Positions 1 through 8,669 are shown, counted from the first letter of the stretch. The stretch: DNA of 64,000 nt from UBA5009 sp038043185 (GCA_038043185.1 JBBTCO010000019.1:1-64000); one strand, 5' to 3'. The notes: a model not told the origin generated them from the sequence alone. Made by a program: numbers and translations.

Positions 1-33
1 GAGATTTATAAATTGAGCGAAAAAACGAATCTT

Positions 34-315
34 TTAGTCAACTTTGTTTTTAATGTCAGTGGCTTTTGTATCCACCTTATCTTTTAATTTTTGCCCTTTG
101 TGTTTCAATTTTTTAGCTGCACATTCCATTTTTCCATTGATCATTTCGCAACCTTTTTCTTTGGCTTCGCGGTAGGTGTCTTTAACGCTGTCTGCAGCTT
201 GGTTAACGCCAGTCTCGGCCTTTTCCATAGTTGTTTCTTCGGCAAAAGCTAAATTCAAAGTACAAAACACAACGATGGACAGGTAGGTCTTAAGCAAATT
301 AATATTTTTCAACAT
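34..315 (-). CDS. small secreted helical protein, unknown function
   Basis: A 93-residue protein with an N-terminal signal peptide (hydrophobic residues about 7-25, ending near AFA-E). The mature part is almost entirely charged, alanine/lysine-rich helix resembling the 11-mer amphipathic repeats of LEA or apolipoprotein-like stress proteins (repeats of AKEK, KLK, KDKVD type), with two cysteines (about residues 56 and 65). A strong AAGGAG ribosome site lies 7 bases before the ATG. Export to the periplasm is inferred. The neighbour on the same strand is a DUF1328 small membrane protein, another envelope-stress type gene. I do not recognise a specific family. Confidence 0.75.
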   Translation of the reverse strand: MLKNINLLKTYLSIVVFCTLNLAFAEETTMEKAETGVNQAADSVKDTYREAKEKGCEMINGKMECAAKKLKHKGQKLKDKVDTKATDIKNKVD

Positions 316-365
316 TTGAGATCTCCTTTTAAATTTTTAAATATTTGGTAAAAAATGAAACTTAA

Positions 366-548
366 CTAGGGTAGTTGCTTAGGGCGACGTCCAGTGACAA
401 GTGCGCCAATAAAAGAAATCACAGCTAATACAAGAAATACGTTTAAAAGTAATTTCCCGATTTCCATAGAAACTCCGCCGATGCTATTTGCGCCCAATAA
501 ATAGGCAAATAAAGCCAATACAAAAAACGCAATTGCTGCTCGAATCAT
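366..548 (-). CDS. DUF1328/UPF0391 (YtjA-like) small membrane protein
   Basis: A 60-residue protein with two transmembrane helices (about residues 4-20 and 30-50) and a short basic C-terminus. Sequence pattern IRAAIAFF...LLGANSIGG...LVTGRR fits the DUF1328/UPF0391 family, small inner-membrane proteins of unknown function that are often stress-induced. The open frame extends 19 codons further upstream, but a GGAG site sits 6 bases before the ATG at 546-548, so I use that start, which also gives the family's normal length. Confidence 0.85.
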   Translation of the reverse strand: MIRAAIAFFVLALFAYLLGANSIGGVSMEIGKLLLNVFLVLAVISFIGALVTGRRPKQLP

Positions 549-730
549 ATTTTCTCCTTTTTTTTTATTTCGTGATATCCAGTTATAGCAATTGAGATGC
601 CGCAAATTAGGCAGCTTAGGGCTAAATTATCCATAAACCACGAACAAACGTACTTTTTATGAACGTTTGGTTGTGCCTTTTTTGAACTTATGTTAGCCCT
701 TGTTGATCTAAATATAAATAAAGGAAGTTT

Positions 731-2158
731 ATGGCCATTGCGATCGATACGAAAAAAAATCAGACTATAGTTGTCGTTGATGACGATCTCGACATCCAAG
801 ACCTTATTTCCGCCTATTTTAAGCCCAAGGGATTTCAGGTGATTTGTTTTTCAGATGCCGAGTCTGCCCTCAAAGAAAGTTTGAGCGCTGGAAATAAATG
901 GGATGTTCTTTTAGCTGATCTGAACCTTCCGCTCATGTCAGGAATTGAATTTACCGTAGCCATTAAAAAACTTCTGCCGAATCTTCCAATAGTGCTAATT
1001 ACGACTTCAAAATCGGCCGAAATTGCAATCGAGGCTATACAAAAAGGCGCTTATGATTTCATCGTAAAGCCAATTCATTTTCCTCAGCTCCAAGTTTCAG
1101 TTGAAAGAGCTCTTCATATTAATCATCTTAACCAAGATATTGGCGAACTTCGGGAGCGAGTTAAATTATCCGGTCGAGTGCAGAATAAAATCATTGGACG
1201 AAGTCCACGATTTGTCGAGACCCTCGAGATTGCTAAACGCGTGGCCAAGAGCACGGCAAATATTCTTATCACCGGAGAAAGCGGTACTGGTAAAGAAGTT
1301 TTTGCTAAATTCATTCATGAAGAAAGCAATTGTGCAAAAGGTCCTTTTGTAGCTATCAATTGCTCGGCCATCCCTGAAAATCTCCTCGAGTCCGAACTTT
1401 TTGGTCATGCTAAGGGCGCTTTCACTGGTGCCTATGATAAAAAAATGGGTTTATTTGAAGAAGCTCAAGATGGAACACTTTTTTTGGATGAGATTGGCGA
1501 CTTAAGCCTTTCTCTTCAGGCAAAACTCTTAAGAGTTTTACAAGAGAGAAAAATAAAACGAGTCGGAGAGAATCAACAGAGAGCGATTAATTGCCGGATT
1601 ATCTCGGCAACACACAAGGAGCTTTCGACAGAAATTAGGGAAGGGCGATTTAGGGAAGATTTATACTTCAGGTTAAATGTCATCCCAATCACGATTCCAC
1701 CTTTGCGCGAGCGACAGGAAGATTTAATTCTTCTCGCCGAGTCGTTCTTAAGAAAATTTTCACTCGAGAATTCGTCACTGGCACGAACTTTTTCAAAAGA
1801 AACCCTCAAATTTATATTAGAAAACCCGTGGCGCGGGAATGTGCGTGAGCTTGAAAATACAATCGAACGAGCGGTGGTGTTATCAACAGAGAGTGAAATT
1901 TGCTTAGATAATTTATTGCCATTTTCGCGAGACCTGTGGCCTCACGCAGAGGAAAAAACTGAAAATCAAAAACAAAATACATTCACCCTGTGTTACGAAA
2001 AACAATTGCCTGAATTAGACGAGGTTATTACCAAGTACATCGAGTTTGCTGTCCAAAAAAATGGGGGGGCGCGGGATAAGACAGCAAAAGAAATTGGTAT
2101 AGATAGAAAAACTCTCTATAAAAGACTTTTACCAACTTCACCTTCTCCTGAAATTTAG
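731..2158 (+). CDS. sigma-54-dependent response regulator (NtrC family)
   Basis: A 475-residue transcription activator with three modules. Receiver domain: residues about 10-125 with acidic pocket DDD and phospho-acceptor D63. AAA+ sigma-54 interaction domain: about 155-385 with Walker A GESGTGKE, the sigma-54-contacting loop GAFTGA and Walker B-type LFLDEIGD. C-terminal FIS-type helix-turn-helix: about 435-470 (TAKEIGIDRKTLYKRL). It should activate RpoN promoters after phosphorylation by a histidine kinase. No kinase is adjacent; the hybrid kinase at 4081 is the closest. An AAAGGAAG site precedes the ATG. The gene faces the receiver gene at 2201-2680 across a bidirectional hairpin. Confidence 0.95.
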   Translation: MAIAIDTKKNQTIVVVDDDLDIQDLISAYFKPKGFQVICFSDAESALKESLSAGNKWDVLLADLNLPLMSGIEFTVAIKKLLPNLPIVLITTSKSAEIAIEAIQKGAYDFIVKPIHFPQLQVSVERALHINHLNQDIGELRERVKLSGRVQNKIIGRSPRFVETLEIAKRVAKSTANILITGESGTGKEVFAKFIHEESNCAKGPFVAINCSAIPENLLESELFGHAKGAFTGAYDKKMGLFEEAQDGTLFLDEIGDLSLSLQAKLLRVLQERKIKRVGENQQRAINCRIISATHKELSTEIREGRFREDLYFRLNVIPITIPPLRERQEDLILLAESFLRKFSLENSSLARTFSKETLKFILENPWRGNVRELENTIERAVVLSTESEICLDNLLPFSRDLWPHAEEKTENQKQNTFTLCYEKQLPELDEVITKYIEFAVQKNGGARDKTAKEIGIDRKTLYKRLLPTSPSPEI

Positions 2159-2163
2159 ATTAG

Positions 2164-2193
2164 AAGCGGTCTCATAAATTTATGAAACCGCTT
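2164..2193. terminator. bidirectional hairpin between convergent genes
   Basis: Inverted repeat AAGCGGT ... ACCGCTT with a nearly self-complementary inner part (CATAAATTTATG), followed on the plus strand by an AT-rich run. It lies in the 42-base gap between the stop codons of the NtrC-family gene and the receiver gene, where a shared terminator is expected. Confidence 0.7.
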
Positions 2194-2200
2194 TAATATA

Positions 2201-2680
2201 TTAATTTGCAAAACTTTCAGAGAGAAATTTTGGCAGACTATTTTTGTTTATGATTCTTTCAAGCTTGAAGTTTTTTAATTTGAATCCAACAGGTAAGCTC
2301 ACCTCTGATCCTGACATGATAACTGTCGGGATCGAGTCAGTATATCTACCGGATTCTATAATGAGTGGATCCTGATCGACAAACTCATCGATTTTAGAAA
2401 GAATGGAAGTTCCCTCAAGGCCAGGTATCTTTTGATCGATAAGTAACATATCAAATTCATGATCACTTAAAGCAATAAGAGCCTCATAAGGATCGCAGAC
2501 AATTTCACAGAAAACATTTTCGCCGTAGGACTCAGCAATGTATTTGATTGATTGTGCCGTGTCCATATCGTCATCAACTATAAGAATGCGACGATACTTT
2601 CTTGATTTATTTTTTATTGGTTTGTTTTCAGCAGTACTTCGATAATCTGATTCCAATACATGATTCAATGCTGCAGACAT
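2201..2680 (-). CDS. single-domain response regulator
   Basis: A 159-residue CheY-like receiver with a 28-residue polar N-terminal extension. Motifs: acidic residues IVDDD (35-38), phospho-acceptor D82 in LLIDQKIPGLEG, and the conserved lysine near NKNS. There is no output domain, so it probably signals through protein contacts or passes phosphate. A strong AAGGGGGA site precedes the ATG. It is transcribed divergently from an orphan Hpt gene 154 bases away, which suggests the two work as a phosphorelay pair, but this is inference from position only. The region between D82 and the threonine/lysine positions is longer than in CheY (insert about residues 92-110). Confidence 0.85.
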   Translation of the reverse strand: MSAALNHVLESDYRSTAENKPIKNKSRKYRRILIVDDDMDTAQSIKYIAESYGENVFCEIVCDPYEALIALSDHEFDMLLIDQKIPGLEGTSILSKIDEFVDQDPLIIESGRYTDSIPTVIMSGSEVSLPVGFKLKNFKLERIINKNSLPKFLSESFAN

Positions 2681-2834
2681 GAATTCCCCCTTGTTGTATT
2701 AACTTTGCGTTACCTTTCTTAAAGCAAATGGCGAGCCGATCCTGTGCAAGGTTATTTTGAATTTGAGGCAAGAATGAGCTCACTTTTGGGTATTTTTGGA
2801 ACAAGACCAAGAAAAAGGGGACATTAAAATAAAA

Positions 2835-3125
2835 ATGTTATACACAGTAAAAATGATTTCATTGCCTAAAGAAATGTTGGACGCTTATTTACAACGTCGC
2901 CAAGCAGATATTGAAGTGCTGAAGAAGAGCATTCAGCTTGATTCTGTTGCTGATTTTAATCGTATTGGCCACCAGCTGTTAGGCAACGCCAGAAATTATG
3001 GATTTCATACTTTGGAACCAATTGCGGCTAAGTTAGAAAATCTAAAAAAAGAAAATTTGCGAGAACAAGGCCCGTCTATTATTAATGAATTTTCCGAATG
3101 GTTAACGCGAACTCTTAATTCTTAA
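2835..3125 (+). CDS. Hpt-domain phosphotransfer protein
   Basis: A 96-residue protein that is essentially one histidine-phosphotransfer domain. The phosphorylatable histidine is H46 in RIGHQLLGNARNYGF, matching the HxLxGxxxxxG Hpt signature, followed by a second helix and a short tail. Such proteins shuttle phosphate between a hybrid kinase receiver and a response regulator. I chose the ATG at 2835 (AGGGG 14 bases upstream); an in-frame TTG at 2796 would add 13 polar residues without a ribosome site. The last 24 bases overlap the end of the convergent membrane-protein gene at 3102-3875. Confidence 0.85.
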   Translation: MLYTVKMISLPKEMLDAYLQRRQADIEVLKKSIQLDSVADFNRIGHQLLGNARNYGFHTLEPIAAKLENLKKENLREQGPSIINEFSEWLTRTLNS

Positions 3126-3875
3126 AAAAGATAAAAAATTAATTAGCGCTACTGCAGCAACAAGATGTTTTAGTGAATGTCCACTGAGGATCGTCGTCAA
3201 TTCAAAAATTTGAGTATCAAAAGTTTCCAAGCCTTTTGCTAGGCTATAAAGACCTAAGCTCCACCAAATGGCAGAGTTGGGAATTAATCCTTTTGGTCGA
3301 AGCAATGCAATCAAGAAAACAAATACTAAGCTACCAAACTGAAGCATTATGTATGGCTTAAGTGTAAGCCAATCCAAATGCCAACCGATTGCAGAAAAGG
3401 CCGATAGTGGAATTAAGATACTTGCAACAATAACTCCAACGTATCGATCGATTCGATCGATAATTAAAAGTGAAGTCATCGCTCCAAAAATTAAAGTCAT
3501 GGGTAATCTATCCCAAAATAGTCGTTGGGGATTAGGCAACAAATGAAAATAGGAGGACCCAACGAAAGTAAGCAGTATTGCAGCTGAAAGGATCAGTCCC
3601 ATGATAAGATATTCTTTAGAAAGGTTTTTATTTTTTCTAATTAATAACAATCCATATATTGCGACGACTACAAACCCAAGATTTGTGATAACATCAAAGG
3701 TATTATCAATTCCCAAAAAGGATCTTTTGTCAGCAAAGTCGAAATAACTTGGCGAATCTGTGATGGGCAGCTTTGGCCATATCAATCCAGCAAATCCACA
3801 CATAACGACTATGAACCCCAATAAAATAGTAAGGGGCTTTAGCTTTGCTCCGATTTTTTCAATCCTGATTGACAT
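3102..3875 (-). CDS. CREST-superfamily (alkaline ceramidase-like) membrane hydrolase
   Basis: A 257-residue integral membrane protein with about seven hydrophobic segments. It carries the metal-binding pattern of the CREST superfamily (alkaline ceramidases, PAQR, Per1): SSYFHL (S and H about residues 108-112), WDRLP (aspartate about 121) and GHSLKHL (HxxxH near residue 235). These residues coordinate zinc in characterised ceramidases. The bacterial members are of unknown substrate; amide or lipid hydrolysis is an inference. A GGAGG site lies 8 bases before the ATG. The 3' end overlaps the convergent Hpt gene by 24 bases. Confidence 0.8.
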   Translation of the reverse strand: MSIRIEKIGAKLKPLTILLGFIVVMCGFAGLIWPKLPITDSPSYFDFADKRSFLGIDNTFDVITNLGFVVVAIYGLLLIRKNKNLSKEYLIMGLILSAAILLTFVGSSYFHLLPNPQRLFWDRLPMTLIFGAMTSLLIIDRIDRYVGVIVASILIPLSAFSAIGWHLDWLTLKPYIMLQFGSLVFVFLIALLRPKGLIPNSAIWWSLGLYSLAKGLETFDTQIFELTTILSGHSLKHLVAAVALINFLSFLRIKSSR

Positions 3876-4080
3876 AAATATTAACCTCCATTGCTTTTAA
3901 AACTCTAACCACAAATGCCGTAAAAGCGCTAGAAGATGAAGAAATTGCAAATGTGAGAATAAAAACAGGAGTCAAAATAGCATATTAAATATTTGAAATT
4001 ACTTATTAATTATAGAAATCTCAAACTGAGGTAAGCCTTCTGGCTTGCATCCCCCTGCTTTTCTCTATAGATAATGACCA

Positions 4081-6327
4081 ATGCCGTATCGGAACCATCT
4101 CAATATGTTAGCGACAGAAAAGCCTCAGCAACTGCTGGGAATCTGGCGGCAAGAGAGAGCTTACCGAGTTGGTAAAGCCATTTGTTATAGCGGGTTTATC
4201 CTTGCTTTAATATCAACAATTGCCGATTTTTTCTGGAGTTCCCCGCTGGTTATTGCCACGGATTTTGTTCTTCTGTTCGGTTGTCTAACTTCTATAGTTT
4301 GGCTTAATTCTTCTTGGCGTTCTCCTCGCTTTTGGTGGCCTTTGTATGTGGCATTCTGGATTAGTTCGCTGCCTAGCTTTTGGACGACGGGGGGGCTGAG
4401 TAGTCCCTTTTTTGGGGTGGGGTTAGCTGCATTATTTATTATCGGTGCGGTGATGGACAGCAAAGGTCGCACTATCCCTTATATGATTTTTGCACTTATT
4501 CATATTCCAGTATTTTATTTTATTGAAGTTATGCACCCACTTTCCACGCCAACAGTTTTGCCACTTGAGTTTGTGGCGATCATTACGGAACTTATTTTAG
4601 CGGTCGTATTTATTTGCATTCGCGCCATGCTAGGAACAGAGCATGAGCTTTCCCGGGAGTTTGCGGAACACTATCTTAATCTTGCGAAAACCGAAGAAGA
4701 GTTAAAGAAAAGTGAAAGTCGTTTGCGTGAAGCCCAGTCTATTGCGCGAATTGGAAGTTGGGAATGGGATTTAAAAGCGGATATCATTTCATGGTCAGAC
4801 GAACTCTTTAAAATATTTGAGATTCAGAAAGAGGGTTTTGATCCCAGCTATAAGGGCTATCTTGAACGCTTGCATCCCGAGATTCGTCAGGAAACTAATG
4901 AAATTATTCAAAGCTCAATTGTCTCTGGAAAAGATTTTACTTTTGAAAACAAAATCCCCACGAGCCGTGGAGAAAGTTTCATTCTTAGCCATGGGCGGGT
5001 AGTGAAAGATGCTGAAGGTCATGCAGTTAAAATGTTGGGTACCTCACAAGATATCACTGATCGCAAGCGCATTGAATCCCAACTGATGGAAGCTAGGAAT
5101 GAACTGGAAAAACGTGTCGAGGAACGAACGCTTCAGTTGGCACAAAGTCTTGAGGGTGAAAAAGCAGCAAAAGAACTGGCTGAAAATGCAAGCCAAGCTA
5201 AAATGCAATTTTTGGCGAACATGAGTCACGAGATTCGAACCCCGATGAATTCCATTCTTGGTTTTTCAGAACTTATGGCTTCAGAAAAACAATCAAATGA
5301 GGAAAGCAAAGAATATCTTGCGCGCATTCGTACGAATGGAACTCTGCTTATGCATTTAATTGACGACATATTGGATTTATCAAAATTCGAAGCTGGACGA
5401 ATTCCTATTCATAAAAGTTTTATTTCTTTAAAGTCTTTAGTTGACGATGCGATGAGTTCTTTTTTGCCAACTTTGAAATCAAAAGGTTTAGAGCTGCAGT
5501 TCTTGTATCATGCCGAGGATTCCTTGCGAATTTTGACGGATGCTCATCGCCTAAGTCAAATTCTGACAAATCTTTTGAATAACGCGATTAAGTTTTCAGA
5601 AAAAGGAATCGTTAAGGTTACTGTGAGTTGCCAAGAGATCAATGAACCAGGAAAAGTGCATCTTTGTATTGAAGTGGAAGATACCGGCATTGGTATATCG
5701 GATGAAAATCAAAAAAATCTTTTTCAACCTTTTAAACAAGGTGATAGTTCCATTGTACGAAAATTTGGTGGAAGCGGTCTTGGACTTGCACTTTCCAAGC
5801 GCATTGCTGAAGCGCTTGATGGTAAATTAGAATTAAAGAAAAGCGCTCTTGGAAAAGGAAGTCATTTTATATTTCAAACCTACGTCGAGCGTGCTCCAGC
5901 TGAAATGAATAAAAAAAGCATCGCTCGAATTGTTGCCCCAGGATCAAGTGAAAACCAGCAATTTCAAGACAAGAAGATTTTGCTTGTTGAAGACTCGCCG
6001 GATAACGCATTTTTAATTTGTCATTATATTAAATCTTTGGGAGCAAATATTGATGTGGTGACAGACGGATTGCAAGCCGTGAAAATGGTGGGTCAGCAAC
6101 CATACGATTGCGTATTAATGGATATACAAATGCCCGTCATGGATGGCCTTGAAGCTACACGTCGAATTCGTGATCAAGGATATAAAAAACCAGTTATTGC
6201 GCTGACGTCTCATGCGCTTCCCGAGGAAAGAGCCCGCTCGATGCAAGCTGGATGCGATTTGCATCTCACAAAGCCGATTAAGAAAACTGACCTGATAGAT
6301 ATTTTGACCGAACAATTACAATTGTGA
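4081..6327 (+). CDS. hybrid sensor histidine kinase (6TM-PAS-HisKA-HATPase-REC)
   Basis: A 748-residue membrane-bound hybrid kinase. Six transmembrane helices span about residues 28-185, forming a MASE-like sensor without large periplasmic loops. A PAS/PAC domain follows (about 215-335), then a coiled coil, HisKA with H383 in the FLANMSHEIRTPMN motif, the HATPase domain (about 480-605; DTGIGIS, GGSGLGLALS) and a C-terminal receiver (about 632-748) with phospho-acceptor D681. This architecture normally passes phosphate to an Hpt protein; the Hpt gene at 2835 is the nearest candidate. No clear ribosome site precedes the ATG at 4081; the next in-frame ATG is 4105, so the start is uncertain by eight residues. 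A small GC hairpin (4031-4048) sits upstream. Confidence 0.92.
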   Translation: MPYRNHLNMLATEKPQQLLGIWRQERAYRVGKAICYSGFILALISTIADFFWSSPLVIATDFVLLFGCLTSIVWLNSSWRSPRFWWPLYVAFWISSLPSFWTTGGLSSPFFGVGLAALFIIGAVMDSKGRTIPYMIFALIHIPVFYFIEVMHPLSTPTVLPLEFVAIITELILAVVFICIRAMLGTEHELSREFAEHYLNLAKTEEELKKSESRLREAQSIARIGSWEWDLKADIISWSDELFKIFEIQKEGFDPSYKGYLERLHPEIRQETNEIIQSSIVSGKDFTFENKIPTSRGESFILSHGRVVKDAEGHAVKMLGTSQDITDRKRIESQLMEARNELEKRVEERTLQLAQSLEGEKAAKELAENASQAKMQFLANMSHEIRTPMNSILGFSELMASEKQSNEESKEYLARIRTNGTLLMHLIDDILDLSKFEAGRIPIHKSFISLKSLVDDAMSSFLPTLKSKGLELQFLYHAEDSLRILTDAHRLSQILTNLLNNAIKFSEKGIVKVTVSCQEINEPGKVHLCIEVEDTGIGISDENQKNLFQPFKQGDSSIVRKFGGSGLGLALSKRIAEALDGKLELKKSALGKGSHFIFQTYVERAPAEMNKKSIARIVAPGSSENQQFQDKKILLVEDSPDNAFLICHYIKSLGANIDVVTDGLQAVKMVGQQPYDCVLMDIQMPVMDGLEATRRIRDQGYKKPVIALTSHALPEERARSMQAGCDLHLTKPIKKTDLIDILTEQLQL

Positions 6328-6358
6328 AATTCGGCAAGTCTTAACCTACCGAATTTCA
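6325..6358. terminator. hairpin between convergent genes
   Basis: Ten-base inverted arms (TGAAATTCGG / CCGAATTTCA) around a 14-base loop, starting at the stop codon of the hybrid kinase and ending 15 bases from the stop of the convergent secreted-protein gene. There is no long T run, so termination strength is uncertain. Confidence 0.55.
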
Positions 6359-6372
6359 TTGTCTTAATTATC

Positions 6373-6744
6373 TTAGTTATTTGTGAATGTGCCGTTGTTC
6401 TCAGTACAAACTTGTTTGCCTGATTCCACAGTGAATGGTGGGTAAAAAAGTACTTTGTAAGTAATCTCTGGTACTGTAACAGTGCAAGTGCCAACACGGT
6501 CAGTTGTTGAACAAGCAGATCTAGTGAAAACTGCACCAGCTTGCTTTTGGCAATCAGCGGTAAATCCAGCAATTGCTTCTTCATTGAGTTTTTCAGTTGG
6601 AATTTCTAAGCAATAGTTAGCACCATTTGGTGCTTTGACCGCACAGCTCATAGGTGCAGAAACGATGTCAGCTCCTGCGTTTGCGAAGCTAGAAGCAAGA
6701 ACAAGGGCAGAAATTGCGAAAGCAACTTGAAGCGTAGATTTCAT
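6373..6744 (-). CDS. secreted cysteine-rich protein, unknown function
   Basis: A 123-residue protein with a clear signal peptide (cleavage after SFANA, residue 23). The mature part of about 100 residues holds six cysteines, an even number consistent with three disulfides in the periplasm or outside. No family is recognised. A strong AAAAGGAGAT site precedes the ATG. The gene is monocistronic as far as can be seen, bounded by a hairpin downstream and a 146-base intergenic region upstream. Confidence 0.7.
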   Translation of the reverse strand: MKSTLQVAFAISALVLASSFANAGADIVSAPMSCAVKAPNGANYCLEIPTEKLNEEAIAGFTADCQKQAGAVFTRSACSTTDRVGTCTVTVPEITYKVLFYPPFTVESGKQVCTENNGTFTNN

Positions 6745-6890
6745 ATGATCTCCTTTTAAAAATTGAATAACCTAAACTGGTCAAAAGACTAGCCACAAAC
6801 AAATTGGGTGGCAATCATTTGCACAAACGCGCTTCGAGTCAAGATAACAGATAATTTAAGATTTTTGCTTACGGAGATTTTAGCGGGGAT

Positions 6891-7418
6891 TCAAAATAAT
6901 TTTGAACATTGATTTTTAATATCATGGCTTTGATAGCCTCGGTTTTTTAGGAAATTGAAAATATCGTCCGGCGAAATACCAAATTGACCTCTAAGATTTT
7001 TAAATTTTTGGGGCCAAAAAGAAGCCTCGAATTTCATTGCCTGAGGTTGAATATTTAAAAGCTTCGCCACCAGTTCGGAACAATACAATTTATCATTACC
7101 CCATGTGAAAGAGGAATCATAAGGAGTATTTAAAAAACTTTTTACTACAGATTCATTGAGTGAATTTTTTTTTGAAATTGTAATGATCGTTTTGATAGCT
7201 CCAATTTTTTGTAATGCTTCGGTAGAAATGATTTCTACTCCTCGGTAAGGATGGGCATGAAGCCATTTATTTTGATAGGAAATCGCAATATGAGCAAACT
7301 GACCATTTGGCTCCAGTTGGATCACTTTTCCATCATAAGTTCTTAGCTCAAGAAAAGCGACGTCAATCCGAGCAAAACAATAAACCGGAAAAAGAAATAA
7401 AAGTAAAATAAACTTCAT
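6891..7418 (-). CDS. secreted YiiX/YebB-like permuted papain (NlpC/P60) hydrolase
   Basis: A 175-residue protein with a signal peptide (residues 1-16). The order of catalytic motifs, FAHIAI (H43) first and YCSELV (C113) later, is that of the circularly permuted NlpC/P60 proteins of the YiiX/YebB group (DUF830-like), thiol hydrolases acting on peptide or lipid amide bonds. The natural substrate is unknown. Its ATG overlaps the stop of bioY (ATGA), so the two genes are translationally coupled in one operon, a pairing without an obvious metabolic reason. Confidence 0.75.
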   Translation of the reverse strand: MKFILLLFLFPVYCFARIDVAFLELRTYDGKVIQLEPNGQFAHIAISYQNKWLHAHPYRGVEIISTEALQKIGAIKTIITISKKNSLNESVVKSFLNTPYDSSFTWGNDKLYCSELVAKLLNIQPQAMKFEASFWPQKFKNLRGQFGISPDDIFNFLKNRGYQSHDIKNQCSKLF

Positions 7419-7987
7419 CTTTTACTTTTGAACGATTGCTGGGCTTTATAGGCCAACAAACTTGATGAGAATGTTTTAATAAAATCACCTGGTAAAAAAG
7501 GCAATACTCCCGCTATCAAAAGATCTTTTGAAGGTATAAAAAATGAAAGAACCAAGACTCCAAAAAAGAAAATAATCAGGCTTCCTGAAAATGCGCTAAG
7601 CCAAGTTCGCAAAAATGTTTTTGTCCAACCAATATCAGCAAGCAAGCCCATCCAGTATGAAGCAAAAACCATCCCGATAAGATATCCTGCTGTAGGCCAC
7701 ATCATGAAGCCAGATTTTGCCTGAGCAAAGACAGGTAATCCAAGGGATCCGATGCTTAAATAGATCAGCACAATGGCGACACTTCTTTTTCGTCCCCACA
7801 TTAATGAGATGAGAGCGACTCCAAATGTTTGACCCGTGATTGGAACAGGTGTCCACGGCAAGGGGATAGCGATTTGTGCTAAAAGGCTAAGAGAAACAAT
7901 TCCCGCTAAAATGAAAAGAGCGTTGTCTAGAATTTTATTTCCTCTTTGAATAACGTATTGAGGTACTAAGGCATGTTCTTGATACAT
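7415..7987 (-). CDS. bioY: BioY biotin-uptake substrate-binding membrane protein
   Basis: A 190-residue protein with six hydrophobic helices and the BioY signature PVPITGQTFGV near residue 50, followed by SIGSLGLPVFA and a GYLIG segment. BioY is the S-component of energy-coupling-factor biotin transporters and can also work without the EcfAT module; no EcfA or EcfT gene is in this window. An AGGAG site 6 bases before the ATG at 7985-7987 fixes the start; the frame is open 13 codons further. It is transcribed divergently from a MarR regulator, whose palindromic site lies in the shared promoter region. Confidence 0.9.
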   Translation of the reverse strand: MYQEHALVPQYVIQRGNKILDNALFILAGIVSLSLLAQIAIPLPWTPVPITGQTFGVALISLMWGRKRSVAIVLIYLSIGSLGLPVFAQAKSGFMMWPTAGYLIGMVFASYWMGLLADIGWTKTFLRTWLSAFSGSLIIFFFGVLVLSFFIPSKDLLIAGVLPFLPGDFIKTFSSSLLAYKAQQSFKSKR

Positions 7988-8060
7988 AAAGTCTCCTAAA
8001 AAAGAAGTTACTAAAGATCGGTTCAATTTTAAATGAAAAAAATAAAATTTTAGTTTTCAA

Positions 8061-8079
8061 TAGTTGAATGATTCAACTA
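8061..8079. promoter_or_regulatory. perfect palindrome, probable MarR-family operator
   Basis: TAGTTGAATGATTCAACTA: two 9-base arms that are exact reverse complements around one central base. It ends two bases before the first ATG of the marR-like gene and lies 74 bases upstream of bioY. Length and symmetry are typical of MarR-family operators, which are usually in the regulator's own promoter. Autoregulation and control of bioY are inferences. Confidence 0.65.
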
Positions 8080-8081
8080 AT

Positions 8082-8537
8082 ATGGAAGCTATGAAAATAA
8101 AAAAATACTTACAGCAGAGTCCTATATTCGCACTGAATGCAGCTTACGAGACCATCGTTCCCAAACTGAATAAAAAAATGAAAGTGGATCAGCTCAATTT
8201 ACTTCAGGGCTTGGTGCTAACCGCGCTCTTTTTTGAAGAACGAAATGATGTGACACCGTCTCAGTTGGCAGAAATATTTCAAACAAGTCGAGGCAATATG
8301 AGTCACATTATATCTGATCTCGAGTACCAGGGCTATATAAAGCGCGTAGTTAACGATAAAGATGCTCGGCAATTCAAGATTGAATTAAGGGCTGACGGAC
8401 GAAAAAAAGCTCTTGCCTCCATACGATTTTACGATCGGCTGCAAGAGCTTTTCGAAAAAAATCTAGGGGTAACTAATTGCCAAAGAACGGTTGAAGGAAT
8501 TCATTCTTTGGCGGATGTTTTTAAAAAATTTATTTAA
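8082..8537 (+). CDS. MarR-family transcriptional regulator
   Basis: About 151 residues with a winged helix-turn-helix (residues about 45-105: VTPSQLAEIFQTSRGNMSHIISDLEYQGYIKR, wing VNDKDARQFKIELRADGRK) flanked by dimerisation helices, the MarR arrangement. The ligand is unknown. The start is uncertain: ATG 8082 and ATG 8091 both lack a good ribosome site, and a TTG at 8064 lies inside the palindrome 8061-8079. Position next to bioY suggests, but does not show, a role in biotin uptake; the downstream DoxX gene is another possible target. Confidence 0.85.
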   Translation: MEAMKIKKYLQQSPIFALNAAYETIVPKLNKKMKVDQLNLLQGLVLTALFFEERNDVTPSQLAEIFQTSRGNMSHIISDLEYQGYIKRVVNDKDARQFKIELRADGRKKALASIRFYDRLQELFEKNLGVTNCQRTVEGIHSLADVFKKFI

Positions 8538-8584
8538 ATTGATCATATCGTGGGTCTGACGGCGTGTTTGGACGAAGGAACTAA

Positions 8585-8607
8585 TAATGGAGTTTGTAAG
8601 TCCATTA
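8585..8607 (+). terminator. possible terminator hairpin after marR-like gene
   Basis: TAATGGA and TCCATTA form a 7-base stem around a 9-base loop in the gap between the MarR gene and the DoxX gene; AT-rich sequence follows. It is weak and could be chance. Confidence 0.3.
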
Positions 8608-8669
8608 ATTATCAAATTTTGACAATGTAAGTGTTTGCATGATGTGCTCTATTTCAATAGGAGTAATAT

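Noticed and set aside
545..799. Minus-strand open frame overlapping the start of the NtrC-family gene
   Set aside because: Overlaps a strongly supported gene and its promoter; no motifs or ribosome site.
4031..4048. Small hairpin upstream of the hybrid kinase as a riboswitch
   Set aside because: Only a five- to seven-base stem; no match to a riboswitch consensus that I know.
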